Shown here: positions 52,884 through 62,030 of the stretch, in pieces | How positions within the stretch are numbered: the stretch's first letter is position 1 | Layout of the letters: the number at the start of each line of letters is the position of its first letter | Source of the DNA: Sandaracinaceae bacterium | GTDB lineage: Bacteria > Myxococcota_A > Polyangia > Polyangiales > Houyiibacteriaceae | NCBI GenBank assembly: GCA_020633055.1 | Contig: JACKEJ010000016.1 | Coordinates: 62,001 to 126,000 of the forward strand | DNA: 64,000 nt | Reading direction: 5' to 3' | Made by a program: the position numbers and the translations under genes | The notes under the pieces: generated by a model | The model's database searches: none | Told to the model about the DNA's origin: nothing | Seen by the model: only the letters and a program-made list of their open reading frames with translations

Positions 52884-54023
52884 GTGTCCCTACCTGACCC
52901 CGAACGCGCTCGACGACACCTCGGCCTGGGCCTCTACATCCTGGGCATGCTGCTGGGCTTCCTGCAGCTCATCATCTGGTTCGTAGGGCTGCCGGTCCTC
53001 GCCGGTGAGGGCGCCATCCTCATGTACATGTGCATGGGCGCGGTGCTCGCGTTCCCTGCCGGCGTCATGTACTTGACGTTCCCGCGTCTGCTGGACCGCT
53101 ACGACCCCGAGCCCTGGTACGCGCTGCTCGGCTGCTTGTTCTGGGGCGGCATCGCCGCGTGCGGCTTCTCGGTCACCATCAACAGCTTGGTGGGTGGGTG
53201 GTTCGGGAACGTGTACGGCGAGCAGGCCGGCGAGATCGTCGGCGCCGTCATCTGCGCACCCATCGTCGAGGAGTTCTGGAAGGGCATGGCCGTGTTCGGC
53301 ATGTTCGTCTTCCTGAAGCGCGAGTTCGACGGCATCGTCGACGGCATCATCTACGCCAGCTTCGTCGCGCTGGGCTTCGCGGCCGTGGAGAACGTCCTGT
53401 ACTACGGTCGCGCCGCAGCCGAAGGCGGGCTCGGCGGGCTGGGGGCCAACTTCGTGCTGCGCGGCATCCTCTTTCCGTGGGGCCACCCCGTGTACACGGC
53501 CATGACCGGCATCGGCTTCGGCCTGGCGCGTGAGGGGCGGCACCCAGCCCTGCGTGCCCTCGGGCCCGTGTTCGGCTACGCGCTCGCGGTCACGTTGCAC
53601 GCCATGTGGAACGGCGGCGCGACGTTCGCCGGGATGAGCGAAGAGGGAGGCGCCATCTTCTGCATCAGCATCCTGCTGTGGTTCGCGTTCGTCACGGCCT
53701 TCATCGGGATGGTCATCGCCCTTGTGCGTCGTCGCGGCCGCATCCTGCGCGCGCACCTGCTGGACGAGGTCGCGCTCGGCAACATCACCGCCAGCGAGCT
53801 CGAGATCGTCACGAGCGCCTTCGGCCTCCTGAACTTCCGCATGAAGTACGGGCGTGAGGGCGCCGAGTTCGTGCGCGCCATCGCGCGCCTGTCGCTCTCC
53901 AAGTGGCACACCACGCGCGCGCAGTCGCAGAACATGAGCACCGTCAGCATGGACTTCATCCTGCCCCTGCGCGCCAAGATCGCGATGGGTCGGCAGTCGC
54001 TGGCCAAGCGCGGATATCGCTGA
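52884..54023 (+). CDS. PrsW-family intramembrane metalloprotease
   Basis: A 379-residue polytopic membrane protein with about seven helices in the first 270 residues. Catalytic motifs of the PrsW family: APIVEEFWKGMAVFGM (EExxK), ALGFAAVENVLYY (ENxxY-type) and HPVYTAMTG plus LHAMWNGG for the histidine ligands. PrsW proteins cleave membrane-bound anti-sigma factors or toxins. The C-terminal 110 residues are cytosolic and helical (ASELEIVTSAFGLLNFRMKY). Starts with GTG, leaderless by promoter position. The RlmL-like gene follows after 4 bases. Confidence 0.9.
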   Translation: MSLPDPERARRHLGLGLYILGMLLGFLQLIIWFVGLPVLAGEGAILMYMCMGAVLAFPAGVMYLTFPRLLDRYDPEPWYALLGCLFWGGIAACGFSVTINSLVGGWFGNVYGEQAGEIVGAVICAPIVEEFWKGMAVFGMFVFLKREFDGIVDGIIYASFVALGFAAVENVLYYGRAAAEGGLGGLGANFVLRGILFPWGHPVYTAMTGIGFGLAREGRHPALRALGPVFGYALAVTLHAMWNGGATFAGMSEEGGAIFCISILLWFAFVTAFIGMVIALVRRRGRILRAHLLDEVALGNITASELEIVTSAFGLLNFRMKYGREGAEFVRAIARLSLSKWHTTRAQSQNMSTVSMDFILPLRAKIAMGRQSLAKRGYR

Positions 54024-54027
54024 GCGC

Positions 54028-55194
54028 ATGCGGCTGCACGTCACCTGTGCCCCGGGGCTCACGGGGCTGCTCTCGGCCGAGCTCAGCGCGCTCCTGCTGC
54101 TCGCGGGGCGACCCGCAGACGCGCTGACCGCGTCGAACGCGCTCGGGGTGGAGGCCGTAGTCGTGGACGTGGACGACGCGTGCGGGTTCGACCGCATCGC
54201 CTTGCTGAACCTGGGGCTCGGGCTGGCGACGTCCGTGCGCGTCGAGCTGGCCTCGTTCTCGGCGTCTCAGTTTCCACAGCTCGTGCGCAAGCTGAGGCAG
54301 GTCGCCTGGGGGCCGTGGGTGTCCCCCACGCTACCGCTCGACCTGCGCGTGCGCAGCGTGAAGAGCCGTCTCTACCACACGAAGGCCATCGCCGAACGCA
54401 CCCGCCGCGCCATCGAAGAGTCGCTGCGCAGCCCGTCTCTCGCGACGCTCGACGAGGGCAGCGACGTGCCACACACACGCATCCACGTGGACGCGCTCGA
54501 GAACCGCTTCCACGTCACAGTGGACACCAGCGGCGAGCCGCTCTACCGCCGAGGCTACCGGCTGGCCACGGGCAAAGCACCGCTGCGCCCTGACTTGGCG
54601 CGAGCGCTGGTGTTGGTGTCCGGGTGGGATCGCGCGACGCCCCTGGGCGACCCGTTCTGTGGCGCGGGGACGGTGCTCGTCGAAGCCGCGCTGCTGGCGA
54701 CCGGTCGCGCCCCAGGCGCGGGACGGAGCTTCGCCTTCCAGTACGCGCCGGCTCACGTCGCGACCGTCCTCGACGCAGCTGCCGCCCAGCTCTCGGAGCG
54801 TGTCTCTCCCCGCACGGCGCTGCCGCCGCTGCTGGGCTCCGACCGCGACGCGGGGGTCATCGCGTCGGCCCACGAAAACGCCGAGCGTGCAGGGGTCGCG
54901 CAGCACCTCACGCTGTCGGTCGCGCCCGTGTCGGACGCACCGGTCTTCACCCAGCCGCTCGGGCCACGCGTGCTCGTCAGTAACCCTCCCTACGGCGTGC
55001 GGGTGGGTGACGAGCGCACGCTCCGGAACCTCTACCAGCGCACCGGGAGCCTCGTCCGCAGCCTACCGCAGGGCTCGCGCGCGGCCTTCCTGACCCCACC
55101 GCAGCGAGCGCGTGACTTTGGCCTCACGCTCGCGCGCGCCTTCGAGAGCAATCACGGCGGACAGCACGTCGTGGCCAGCGTCACACAAGGCTGA
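54028..55194 (+). CDS. THUMP-domain RNA methyltransferase (RlmL-like)
   Basis: A 388-residue protein: an N-terminal THUMP-like region (about 1-165, ending HIHVDALENRFHVTVDTSGE-like) and a Rossmann methyltransferase with DPFCGAGTVLVEAALLATG and the N6/N2-methyltransferase motif VSNPPYGVRVGDERTLRNLY. RlmL-type enzymes form m2G in 23S rRNA; this one lacks the C-terminal RlmK part of the fused E. coli protein. Four bases separate it from the PrsW stop, so they are co-transcribed. Confidence 0.88.
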   Translation: MRLHVTCAPGLTGLLSAELSALLLLAGRPADALTASNALGVEAVVVDVDDACGFDRIALLNLGLGLATSVRVELASFSASQFPQLVRKLRQVAWGPWVSPTLPLDLRVRSVKSRLYHTKAIAERTRRAIEESLRSPSLATLDEGSDVPHTRIHVDALENRFHVTVDTSGEPLYRRGYRLATGKAPLRPDLARALVLVSGWDRATPLGDPFCGAGTVLVEAALLATGRAPGAGRSFAFQYAPAHVATVLDAAAAQLSERVSPRTALPPLLGSDRDAGVIASAHENAERAGVAQHLTLSVAPVSDAPVFTQPLGPRVLVSNPPYGVRVGDERTLRNLYQRTGSLVRSLPQGSRAAFLTPPQRARDFGLTLARAFESNHGGQHVVASVTQG

Positions 55195-55230
55195 CGCGAA
55201 GGGCAGCCCCCTGGACCGAGGAGACGGGCA

Positions 55231-55788
55231 TCAGCCCGGCGCCGGCGCGAGAATGACCACGCTGGTGGCGCTCAGCTCGAGCGCCACGTCGGTCGCCCCC
55301 GCACCCTCGCTGGCGAGGTGTTCCCGCTCGGCCGCGCCGAGCGGACGCACAGTGAGCGGCCCCTCCACGATCGCGCGCCGACCTGCGACGTCGCGTGGAA
55401 GGAAGAAGGCGTGGCCGGCCATGGGCACGCGCACCGCGCGCGCCTGTGAGTCGCGCAGCTCCATCCAGCAGCCCATGCGCTGACACACGGCGCTGATCTC
55501 CCCTTCGGTGCGCACTACCTGTCCGGTATAGCGCGCGGGCTCGTCCAGGAGCGCGCCGAGCGGCACGGTCTCTCCGTTCCCCACCAACGGAGCGCCGAAG
55601 CTTCGTTCCCCCGTCTGGGCCTCGGATGCGCCCTCCGCCGCGCCGGGCACACCGCTCGGGGTCTCCGCGTGCTCCGTGCTCCCAGTGCTCTCAGGAGGGA
55701 CACCCTCGCGTGCGCACGCCATCGTCGCCAGGAACGCGAGCGGGATGGTCAGGAGGTAGGTGCTGCGCGAGCGGGGGGAGCCGTTCAT
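55231..55788 (-). CDS. DUF4920 lipoprotein
   Basis: A 185-residue lipoprotein (lipobox TMAC, Cys25) with a Ser/Pro linker and a DUF4920 domain (about 75-185): ARYTGQVVRTEGEISAVCQR, MGCWMELRDSQ, AFFLPRDVAGRRAIVEGPL. The paired cysteines in CQRMGCWM are the family hallmark and may bind metal or form a disulphide. Role unknown; relatives resemble small OB-fold proteins. A TAATTC element lies 8 bases upstream. Converges with the RlmL-like gene. Confidence 0.85.
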   Translation of the reverse strand: MNGSPRSRSTYLLTIPLAFLATMACAREGVPPESTGSTEHAETPSGVPGAAEGASEAQTGERSFGAPLVGNGETVPLGALLDEPARYTGQVVRTEGEISAVCQRMGCWMELRDSQARAVRVPMAGHAFFLPRDVAGRRAIVEGPLTVRPLGAAEREHLASEGAGATDVALELSATSVVILAPAPG

Positions 55789-55881
55789 GGGGACAGGAAT
55801 TACCAGACGCGCGTCCAGGATGCAGCGGGGTCGCGCGGCGAGGCTGGTGTTTCACGCCGAGAGCGGTAAAGATGGGTCCCG

Positions 55882-58383
55882 ATGTCGGACAGCGAGTCGA
55901 TCGACGACCTGATGCAACGCGCCCGCAAGGCGCTGCAAGACGGGCGCAACGAGGAGGCGCTGGTCGACCTCCAGCGTGTCATCGCCCTCGCGCCGAACCT
56001 TGCCGAGGCTCATGGGCGAAGGGGCGAAGCGCTGCGCCGGCTGGGGCGCTACGGCGACGCGCTCACGGCGCTCAACACCGCCATCCGTCTCGACCCGCGC
56101 TACGCCTTCGCGCTCGCCTCACGCGGCGACACCCACCATCGGCTGGGCGACCGCGCCATGGCGATCAGCGATCTCGGCGTCGCCATCGAGCTCGACCCAC
56201 GCTACGTGTGGGCCCTGTACCGACGCGGCGAGATCCAGATGGACGCGGGTCAGTACGACGCCGCCATCGCGGATCTGAGCGCCGCGCTGGAGGTGGACCC
56301 CCAGCACGTCTCCGCCCTCGCGTCGCGCGGTGAAGCCAAGCGCCTGGCGGGCCGCTTCCAAGAGGCCATCCCCGACTTCGACGCAGCCCTGGTGCTGAAC
56401 CCGAAGCTGGCCTGGGTGCTGGCGAGCCGCGGCAAGTGCCACGCGCAGTGCGAGCGACGCACCGAGGCGCTGGCCGACCTGGACGAGGCCATCCGGCTCA
56501 AGCCCGAGTTCCCCTGGGCGCTCGCCCAGCGCGGCGAGCTGCACCGGCTCACGAGCGACCACCGCCGCGCCATCGCCGACCTCAGCAGCGCGATCGCGCT
56601 GGATCCGGGCAACGCCTGGTCGTGGGGGAGCCGCGGGGCGAGCTATCGCTCCACACGGCGGCTCGAGGAGGCCTGGGCCGACCTGTCGCAAGCGGTGCGC
56701 CTGGACGCCAACTACGCGTGGGCGCTGGCGAACCGCGGCATGGTGCTCTTCGAGATGGGCCGCTACGAGGCCGCGCTGGTGGACCTCGACCGCTCCATCG
56801 CGCTCGACGGAAACAACCCGTTCGCCATCGGTCGCCGCGCCGAGACCTACGTGGAGCTGCGTCGCTACGACGCCGCCCTGTTCGACTTCGAGCGGCTCTT
56901 GCAGCGCAACCCACAGGACTCCTGGGCCATCTCACACCGCGCGGACACGCTGCGCCTGCTCCACCGCTTCCAGGAGGCCATCGCGGGCTTCGAGCGGGCC
57001 ATCGACCTCAAGCCCGACTACGCTTGGGCCGTCGCGTCCCGCGGCGAGACCCGCTTCATGATGGGGGACCCGGAGAGCGCGCTCGCAGACTTCGAGCGTG
57101 CCGTGGAGCTGCAGCCCGACTACCCCTGGGCCCACGAGGGGCGCGCCCGCTGCCTGCAGCAGCTGGAGCGTCACGAGGACGCCCTCGACGCCCTGGAGCC
57201 GCTCATCGCCCAGCAGCCCAAGTCGGCGCGCCTGTTCCGTATGCGCGCACAGTCGCGCCTGGCCCAGGACGACCTCGAGCGGGCGCTGATGGACTACGAG
57301 GTAGCCCTCGGCATCAAGCCGGACCACGCCGACAGCCTCATGGGACGCGCCAACGTGCTGTGGCAGATGGGCCGGCACGTCGACGCGGCGCTCGCCTACG
57401 CGAAGCTCGTGGAGCACCCCACGCACGGCAACACGGCGCTCGCGCGACGCGGCGACAGCCTGCGCGCGCTGGGTCGCTACACCGAGGCGGTGGCCAGCTA
57501 CACGCGGGCGGTGGAACGCGACGCTGGAGACGCGCTCTCACTCGTCGGTCGCGCGCTCGCGCTGCACGCGCTGGGGCGCCTCGACGACGCGCTGGACGAC
57601 CTGAACGCGGCGGAGACGCTGGACGCGGAGCTGCCCGGCCTCGCGAACGCGCGTGCCGAGACCTGGCTGGAGCTGGGTCAGCTGGACCTCGCCCTCGAGG
57701 CCTACGACGACGAGGTGGGGCGACACGGAGACGACGCCACGCTGCTCGCCGCGCGGGCCGAGGCCCATCGCCGCAAGGGAGACGGCGCGCAGGCGCTGCT
57801 GGACCTCCATCGCGCGCTCGACCAAGACCCCGCTTGCCTCGAGGCCCGGCTCGGTCGGGCTCGCGTGTACGGGGACTCGGGACGGCACGAAGCCGCTCTG
57901 GTGGACGCCGAGGCGGCGCTGGCCGCGGTCGCCGATTCGGTCCCCGCGCACGTCGCGGTCATCGCAGCCTTACGCAAGCTGGGGCGCCTGGACGCTGCGC
58001 TGGCCCGCGCCGACGACGCGGTGGCGCAGCTGCCCGGGGAGGCGAGCCTCTACCTGCAGCGGGCGCTGGTGCATCGCGAGCTGGGCCACGGCGGCGACGC
58101 GGCAGCGGACTTGCGCAGCGCGGAGGACCTCACCCGGGCGCGGCTGGACGCGGCGGGGGGAGACCTACACGAGCACCCTGCGCTGTCGCTCGAGCTGCTG
58201 GTGTACGTGATCGCCGCCGGCCGCCCGCTCGAAGCGCGCAAGCTCGCGAACGAGCTGCTGGTCCATGCGCCGCCGCGACACCTGCTGCGGCGAACGGTCG
58301 AGCGCATCGACACCCTCCAAGCAGAGCTCGGCGACGGCGAGGCCGGGGCACAGGTGCGCGCCATGCTGATGCGCGCGAAGTAG
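55882..58383 (+). CDS. Giant TPR-repeat protein
   Basis: An 833-residue cytosolic protein composed almost wholly of 34-residue tetratricopeptide repeats (over twenty), for example NEEALVDLQRVIALAPNLAE and RYGDALTALNTAIRLDPRYA, with regular [W/Y/A]ALxxRG and LDP positions. No signal, membrane or catalytic domain. It would form a long superhelix to scaffold partners; identity of these is unknown. TAAAGAT lies just upstream of the ATG, with no Shine-Dalgarno sequence. The repeats are diverged at DNA level, so it is an old array rather than a recent expansion. Confidence 0.95.
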   Translation: MSDSESIDDLMQRARKALQDGRNEEALVDLQRVIALAPNLAEAHGRRGEALRRLGRYGDALTALNTAIRLDPRYAFALASRGDTHHRLGDRAMAISDLGVAIELDPRYVWALYRRGEIQMDAGQYDAAIADLSAALEVDPQHVSALASRGEAKRLAGRFQEAIPDFDAALVLNPKLAWVLASRGKCHAQCERRTEALADLDEAIRLKPEFPWALAQRGELHRLTSDHRRAIADLSSAIALDPGNAWSWGSRGASYRSTRRLEEAWADLSQAVRLDANYAWALANRGMVLFEMGRYEAALVDLDRSIALDGNNPFAIGRRAETYVELRRYDAALFDFERLLQRNPQDSWAISHRADTLRLLHRFQEAIAGFERAIDLKPDYAWAVASRGETRFMMGDPESALADFERAVELQPDYPWAHEGRARCLQQLERHEDALDALEPLIAQQPKSARLFRMRAQSRLAQDDLERALMDYEVALGIKPDHADSLMGRANVLWQMGRHVDAALAYAKLVEHPTHGNTALARRGDSLRALGRYTEAVASYTRAVERDAGDALSLVGRALALHALGRLDDALDDLNAAETLDAELPGLANARAETWLELGQLDLALEAYDDEVGRHGDDATLLAARAEAHRRKGDGAQALLDLHRALDQDPACLEARLGRARVYGDSGRHEAALVDAEAALAAVADSVPAHVAVIAALRKLGRLDAALARADDAVAQLPGEASLYLQRALVHRELGHGGDAAADLRSAEDLTRARLDAAGGDLHEHPALSLELLVYVIAAGRPLEARKLANELLVHAPPRHLLRRTVERIDTLQAELGDGEAGAQVRAMLMRAK

Positions 58384-58411
58384 GCTCCGTACCCGCGAGC
58401 GAGAGCGGTCT

Positions 58412-59995
58412 TCACCGGTCCGCGAGCAGTCGGCGCTGAGCATCGGCCCCAGACAGCGGGCGCTCGAAGAGGTACCCCTGCCCCAGGTCGCAGCCCATCG
58501 AAGTGAGCCGCTCGCGCTGCCCCTCGGTCTCCACCCCTTCGGCGACGATGCTCATCCCGAGCGACTGACCCATCGCCACGACGGCGGAGACGATGTCGCA
58601 CGCGCGAGCGTCGCGATCGATGGGGTCGATGAACGTGCGGTCGATCTTGAGCACGTCCAGCGGCAGCTCGGCCAGCGCCCGGAGCGAGGAGTACCCCGTC
58701 CCGAAGTCGTCCATGGCGAGCGACACGCCGAGGTCGTGCAGCCCGCGCAGCACGCGGCGGCTGGCGACGGCGTCGCGCGCCAGGGCCGTCTCGGTGATCT
58801 CGACGCGCAGGCGCTCGACCGGAAAGAGGGTCTCGCGAAGCGTCTCGGCGACGCGGTCGATCAGCGTCATGTCGTCCGACCAGCGAGCCGAGACGTTGAC
58901 GCTGAGCGAGAACGCGCCCGCCACGCCCGCCGCCCACGAGCACGCGTTGCGCATGACCCAGGTGTCGAGCTCACCCACCCACCCGAGCTTCTCTGCGATG
59001 GGGATGAACTCGTCCGGGCCGACCACCCCGAGCGAGGGGCTGGTCCAACGCACCAGCGCCTCGAAGCCCGCGACGCGCTGGGTGTCCAGGGCCAGGATGG
59101 GTTGGTAGACGAGGTGCATCTCCCCGCGCTGCACGGCCGAGCGCAGCGCGCTCGCGACCTCGATCACGCGTCGATCCTCGTCCCGGATGGCGGTGCGGAA
59201 CACGGCGCTGCCCGAGGTGTCTCGGATGTTGGCGTGCAACGCGGCGGTCTCGGCGTCGCTCAACAGCGTCGCCGCTTCGAGGTACCCACGCTTCGCGCTG
59301 GCGAAGCCGACCGCATTGCGGAGCGTGACGTCGCGCCCCTTCACGCGGTAGGGGGAACGCAGCTCGTCGTGGAGGTCTTCCATCCAGGCCTGCACGAGCT
59401 CTTCGTCGTCACCTTGTGGGATCAGGAGCGCGAACTCCGAGGGGCCAATGCGCTGCACGCTCGCGCGAGCGCCCAGCGTGGTGGTGATCCGCGCCAGCAC
59501 ACCGCGCAGCAAGGCGTCCGCGTCTGCGGTGCCGAGCCCCGATACGACGCGACGGAACTCGGGTAGGTCCACCACCCCGACGGCAAACGCGGACTGCGCC
59601 TCGGCCAAGAGGTCTTGCACGCTGTCGAGAAAGCGATCTCGCCCCGCGTCGCTGCTGACGTCGTGCAGCGCCATGAGGCACGCGACCTGAACGCCGTCTG
59701 GCGCGTCCAGCGCCGTGATGCGGACGTTGGTGCGGACCGGGAGGCCATGCCCGCGAGGCAGCAGCAGACGCGCCGACATGGCCCCATCGCGCAGCGCCGT
59801 GGCCACGGACGCACGCACTCGGTCCGCCTCGCCAGCGGGCAGACCGTCGAGCCACCCAGCGGGCGCCGCACCGGCCCAGACCGGCTCCGTGCCTCCTGAG
59901 AAGAGCAAGGCCCCGCCCTCGTCGACCACGACGATGGCGGCGGGCAGCCCAGCCTGCGCGACCTGCTTGGTCCCACTGGCCTCTCCGTCCTCCAT
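58412..59995 (-). CDS. PAS-GGDEF(degenerate)-EAL cyclic-di-GMP phosphodiesterase
   Basis: A 527-residue cytosolic protein: a PAS-like sensor (about 15-115), a GGDEF-fold domain whose active site is GPSEF (184-188) and so cannot make c-di-GMP, and a full EAL domain (about 275-527): FEALVRW (EAL at 312-314), LSVNVSARW, ITETAL, MDDFGTGYSSLRAL, LKIDRTFI, IVAEGVET and GQGYLFERPL. It should degrade c-di-GMP, with the GGDEF remnant perhaps sensing GTP. The ATG at 59995 has GAGG 8 bases upstream; an in-frame GTG at 60016 with TACCCT 9 bases before it is an alternative leaderless start. Confidence 0.93.
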   Translation of the reverse strand: MEDGEASGTKQVAQAGLPAAIVVVDEGGALLFSGGTEPVWAGAAPAGWLDGLPAGEADRVRASVATALRDGAMSARLLLPRGHGLPVRTNVRITALDAPDGVQVACLMALHDVSSDAGRDRFLDSVQDLLAEAQSAFAVGVVDLPEFRRVVSGLGTADADALLRGVLARITTTLGARASVQRIGPSEFALLIPQGDDEELVQAWMEDLHDELRSPYRVKGRDVTLRNAVGFASAKRGYLEAATLLSDAETAALHANIRDTSGSAVFRTAIRDEDRRVIEVASALRSAVQRGEMHLVYQPILALDTQRVAGFEALVRWTSPSLGVVGPDEFIPIAEKLGWVGELDTWVMRNACSWAAGVAGAFSLSVNVSARWSDDMTLIDRVAETLRETLFPVERLRVEITETALARDAVASRRVLRGLHDLGVSLAMDDFGTGYSSLRALAELPLDVLKIDRTFIDPIDRDARACDIVSAVVAMGQSLGMSIVAEGVETEGQRERLTSMGCDLGQGYLFERPLSGADAQRRLLADR

Positions 59996-60222
59996 GTCGT
60001 GCGCCTCGTGGGTCACAGACTCGCGAGGGTACGTCTCCGCGCCGCCCGGATCAATCGGGCTGCTCGCCCCTACGGGGGATGGCGCGCGCACGACTGCTCC
60101 GGGCACCACGTGACGCCGCGACGGAGGAGCGCTTGACACCCCCATTCGTTGACGACAGGGTGGCGCCGAATTGCGACGAGGAGCCGGTGTTGGAGCCCGC
60201 GGGGCCGGAGATGGAGGAAGAG

Positions 60223-61314
60223 ATGTCGAGACAGGGATTGGCGACGTTGTGGATCGTCGCGCTGATGGGATTTGCCGGGTGTGGTGGCGACGAAGGGAGC
60301 GTGACTCTCGAGAACTTCGACGAGAGGCTGACCCGAGCGGAGTGTGACGCGCTGTTCCGCTGCGGAGGCACGGACGAGTACGACGCGTACGACCGCGCGG
60401 CGTATCGCTCGGCCGCCGTGTGCGCTGGCGCCGACTCCGGTGATGACATCACCGCTCGCGTGATGCGGCCCTACATCGACGCCGGGACGGTGGTGTTCGA
60501 CGCCGCCGCCGCGGAGGCGTGCATCGCAGCGACCCGGCGCACCTGCGCCACCACTCCCGCGGCGCAGCGCGCGTGCGCCTCGGTGCTGCGCGGCACGGTC
60601 CCCACCGGTGGCGGGTGTGCGGCTCACAGGGAGTGTGAGTCGAACAGGTGCTCGATGGTGGGCTTCGGTTGCGGGACGTGCCAGGAGGCGAGGGGCTTGC
60701 CGGGCTCGTTCTGCTTCTTCGACTTCGACTGTCCGTCGACCCTCCAAGCGCCCCAATACTGCGACGACGAGAACACCTGTGTCGCTGGCATCCGGCCCGA
60801 CGAGCGCACGACGGACCCGCTGGCAGGTGAGGAGTGCGTCGGCGGGCGATGCGCGCCGGGCCACTACTGCATCGCGTCGATCTGCTCGCCCTGGCGCGAG
60901 CGTGGTGAGGCGTGCGACGTCGACGAGGACTCGTGTGCTCCCGGTACGATCTGCGGTGAGCTCTCGACCGACCCGGGCAACAACGTCTGCGTCCCCATCG
61001 TGTTCGAGACCCGCCCCGGCGAGCTCTGTGACGACCCGTGGGATTCGGACGTCGTCGACCAGCTCGTCGTGTGCGACTTGAACGCCAACCTGACCTGTCG
61101 GTCGGGCGTGTGCGCGCGACTCGGGGGAGACGGCAACGCGGGGACGTACTGCGAGGTCGCGGCAGAGTGTGCCGACGGCCTGTCCTGCGTGGGCTCCACC
61201 TGCGTGGGGGACCCGCTCCCCGACGGCGCGGCATGTATGTACGACGTCGAGTGCGCCTCCTACGTCTGCGACCGTCTGTCGCAGGTCTGCGTAGCGCCGC
61301 TCAGCTGCGAATAG
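60223..61314 (+). CDS. Cysteine-rich lipoprotein
   Basis: A 363-residue lipoprotein (lipobox GFAGC, Cys20) with about 30 cysteines in the mature part. Repeated cysteine blocks (GGGCAAHRECESNRCSMVGF, CGTCQEARGLPGSFC, CAPGHYCIASICSPW, CDVDEDSCAPGTICGEL, CADGLSCVGSTCVGD) resemble the cysteine-repeat surface proteins common in myxobacteria. Function unknown; probably disulphide-stabilised and surface-exposed. A strong Shine-Dalgarno (GGAGGAAG) stands before the ATG at 60223. A GC hairpin follows its stop. Confidence 0.82.
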   Translation: MSRQGLATLWIVALMGFAGCGGDEGSVTLENFDERLTRAECDALFRCGGTDEYDAYDRAAYRSAAVCAGADSGDDITARVMRPYIDAGTVVFDAAAAEACIAATRRTCATTPAAQRACASVLRGTVPTGGGCAAHRECESNRCSMVGFGCGTCQEARGLPGSFCFFDFDCPSTLQAPQYCDDENTCVAGIRPDERTTDPLAGEECVGGRCAPGHYCIASICSPWRERGEACDVDEDSCAPGTICGELSTDPGNNVCVPIVFETRPGELCDDPWDSDVVDQLVVCDLNANLTCRSGVCARLGGDGNAGTYCEVAAECADGLSCVGSTCVGDPLPDGAACMYDVECASYVCDRLSQVCVAPLSCE

Positions 61315-61322
61315 GCGCCATG

Positions 61323-61353
61323 GCGCATCCGCTCTGCAAGAGCGCGGATGCGC
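61323..61353. terminator. GC hairpin after the cysteine-rich lipoprotein gene
   Basis: 10-bp perfect stem GCGCATCCGC / GCGGATGCGC with a GCAAG-centred loop, 8 bases after the stop. No T tract. Confidence 0.5.
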
Positions 61354-61413
61354 TGCCGGCAGCATCACCGCGCGGCCGCGCCCCATCGGGCGGGCGCTGG
61401 AGCCGGGCGAGGC

Positions 61414-61419
61414 TAGAGT
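61414..61419 (+). promoter_or_regulatory. -10 element TAGAGT, predicted leaderless start
   Basis: TAGAGT ends 8 bases before the ATG at 61428; no Shine-Dalgarno sequence. Confidence 0.35.
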
Positions 61420-61427
61420 AGTCGGTG

Positions 61428-62030
61428 ATGACGCTCAGCGAGGTCGACCTCTACGCCTACGCGACCGCCATGTGCGGCGTGGCCGACCTCGCGGAGGCCG
61501 ACCTCGCCGCCGGCGTCGCGAGCGTGCGTATCCGCCTCCTGGCGAAGGGCGAGTTCCTCCTGCGCGCAGGCGATCAGGCCGAACAGGTCGCGGTGGTCGT
61601 GCAGGGCCTGCTGCGCGAGCACTTCGTGCTGCCGGACGGAACCGAGCGGACCAAGGCGTTCGTGCTGGAGGGTCAGCTCAGCGGCTCGTTGGCGGACCTA
61701 CTGTCGAGCGCTCCCTCCCGCGCCTACATCGTTGCCGAGGAACCCAGTCGGCTGCTGCTCATGCCGTTCTCCGCGGCACGGCAGCTCGCTCAGGAGCGGC
61801 CCGCCTGGCGCACCCTCGGCGCTCGGGTGACCGAGTCGCTGCTGCGGGTAAAAGCCGAGCGCGAGTACGAGCTGCTCGGCCTGGACGCCGCTGGGCGCTA
61901 CGAGGCGTTCCGCACGCGCTACCCGGGGCTCGAGGCGCGCGTATCGGCCAAGCACGTGGCCTCGTACCTGGGCATCACGCCCGTGCACCTCAGCCGACTG
62001 CGGCGTCAGCGGCGCGCGGTTGGGCGATGA
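61428..62030 (+). CDS. Crp/Fnr-family transcriptional regulator
   Basis: A 200-residue regulator with an N-terminal cNMP-binding-type domain (about 25-125: IRLLAKGEFLLRAGDQAEQV, VAVVVQGLLREHFVLPDGTE, VLEGQLSGSLADLLSSAPSR) and a C-terminal helix-turn-helix (VSAKHVASYLGITPVHLSRL). The cassette lacks the classical cAMP-contact arginine pattern, so the ligand is uncertain. Its 3' end overlaps the convergent membrane-protein gene by 41 bases. Confidence 0.9.
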   Translation: MTLSEVDLYAYATAMCGVADLAEADLAAGVASVRIRLLAKGEFLLRAGDQAEQVAVVVQGLLREHFVLPDGTERTKAFVLEGQLSGSLADLLSSAPSRAYIVAEEPSRLLLMPFSAARQLAQERPAWRTLGARVTESLLRVKAEREYELLGLDAAGRYEAFRTRYPGLEARVSAKHVASYLGITPVHLSRLRRQRRAVGR

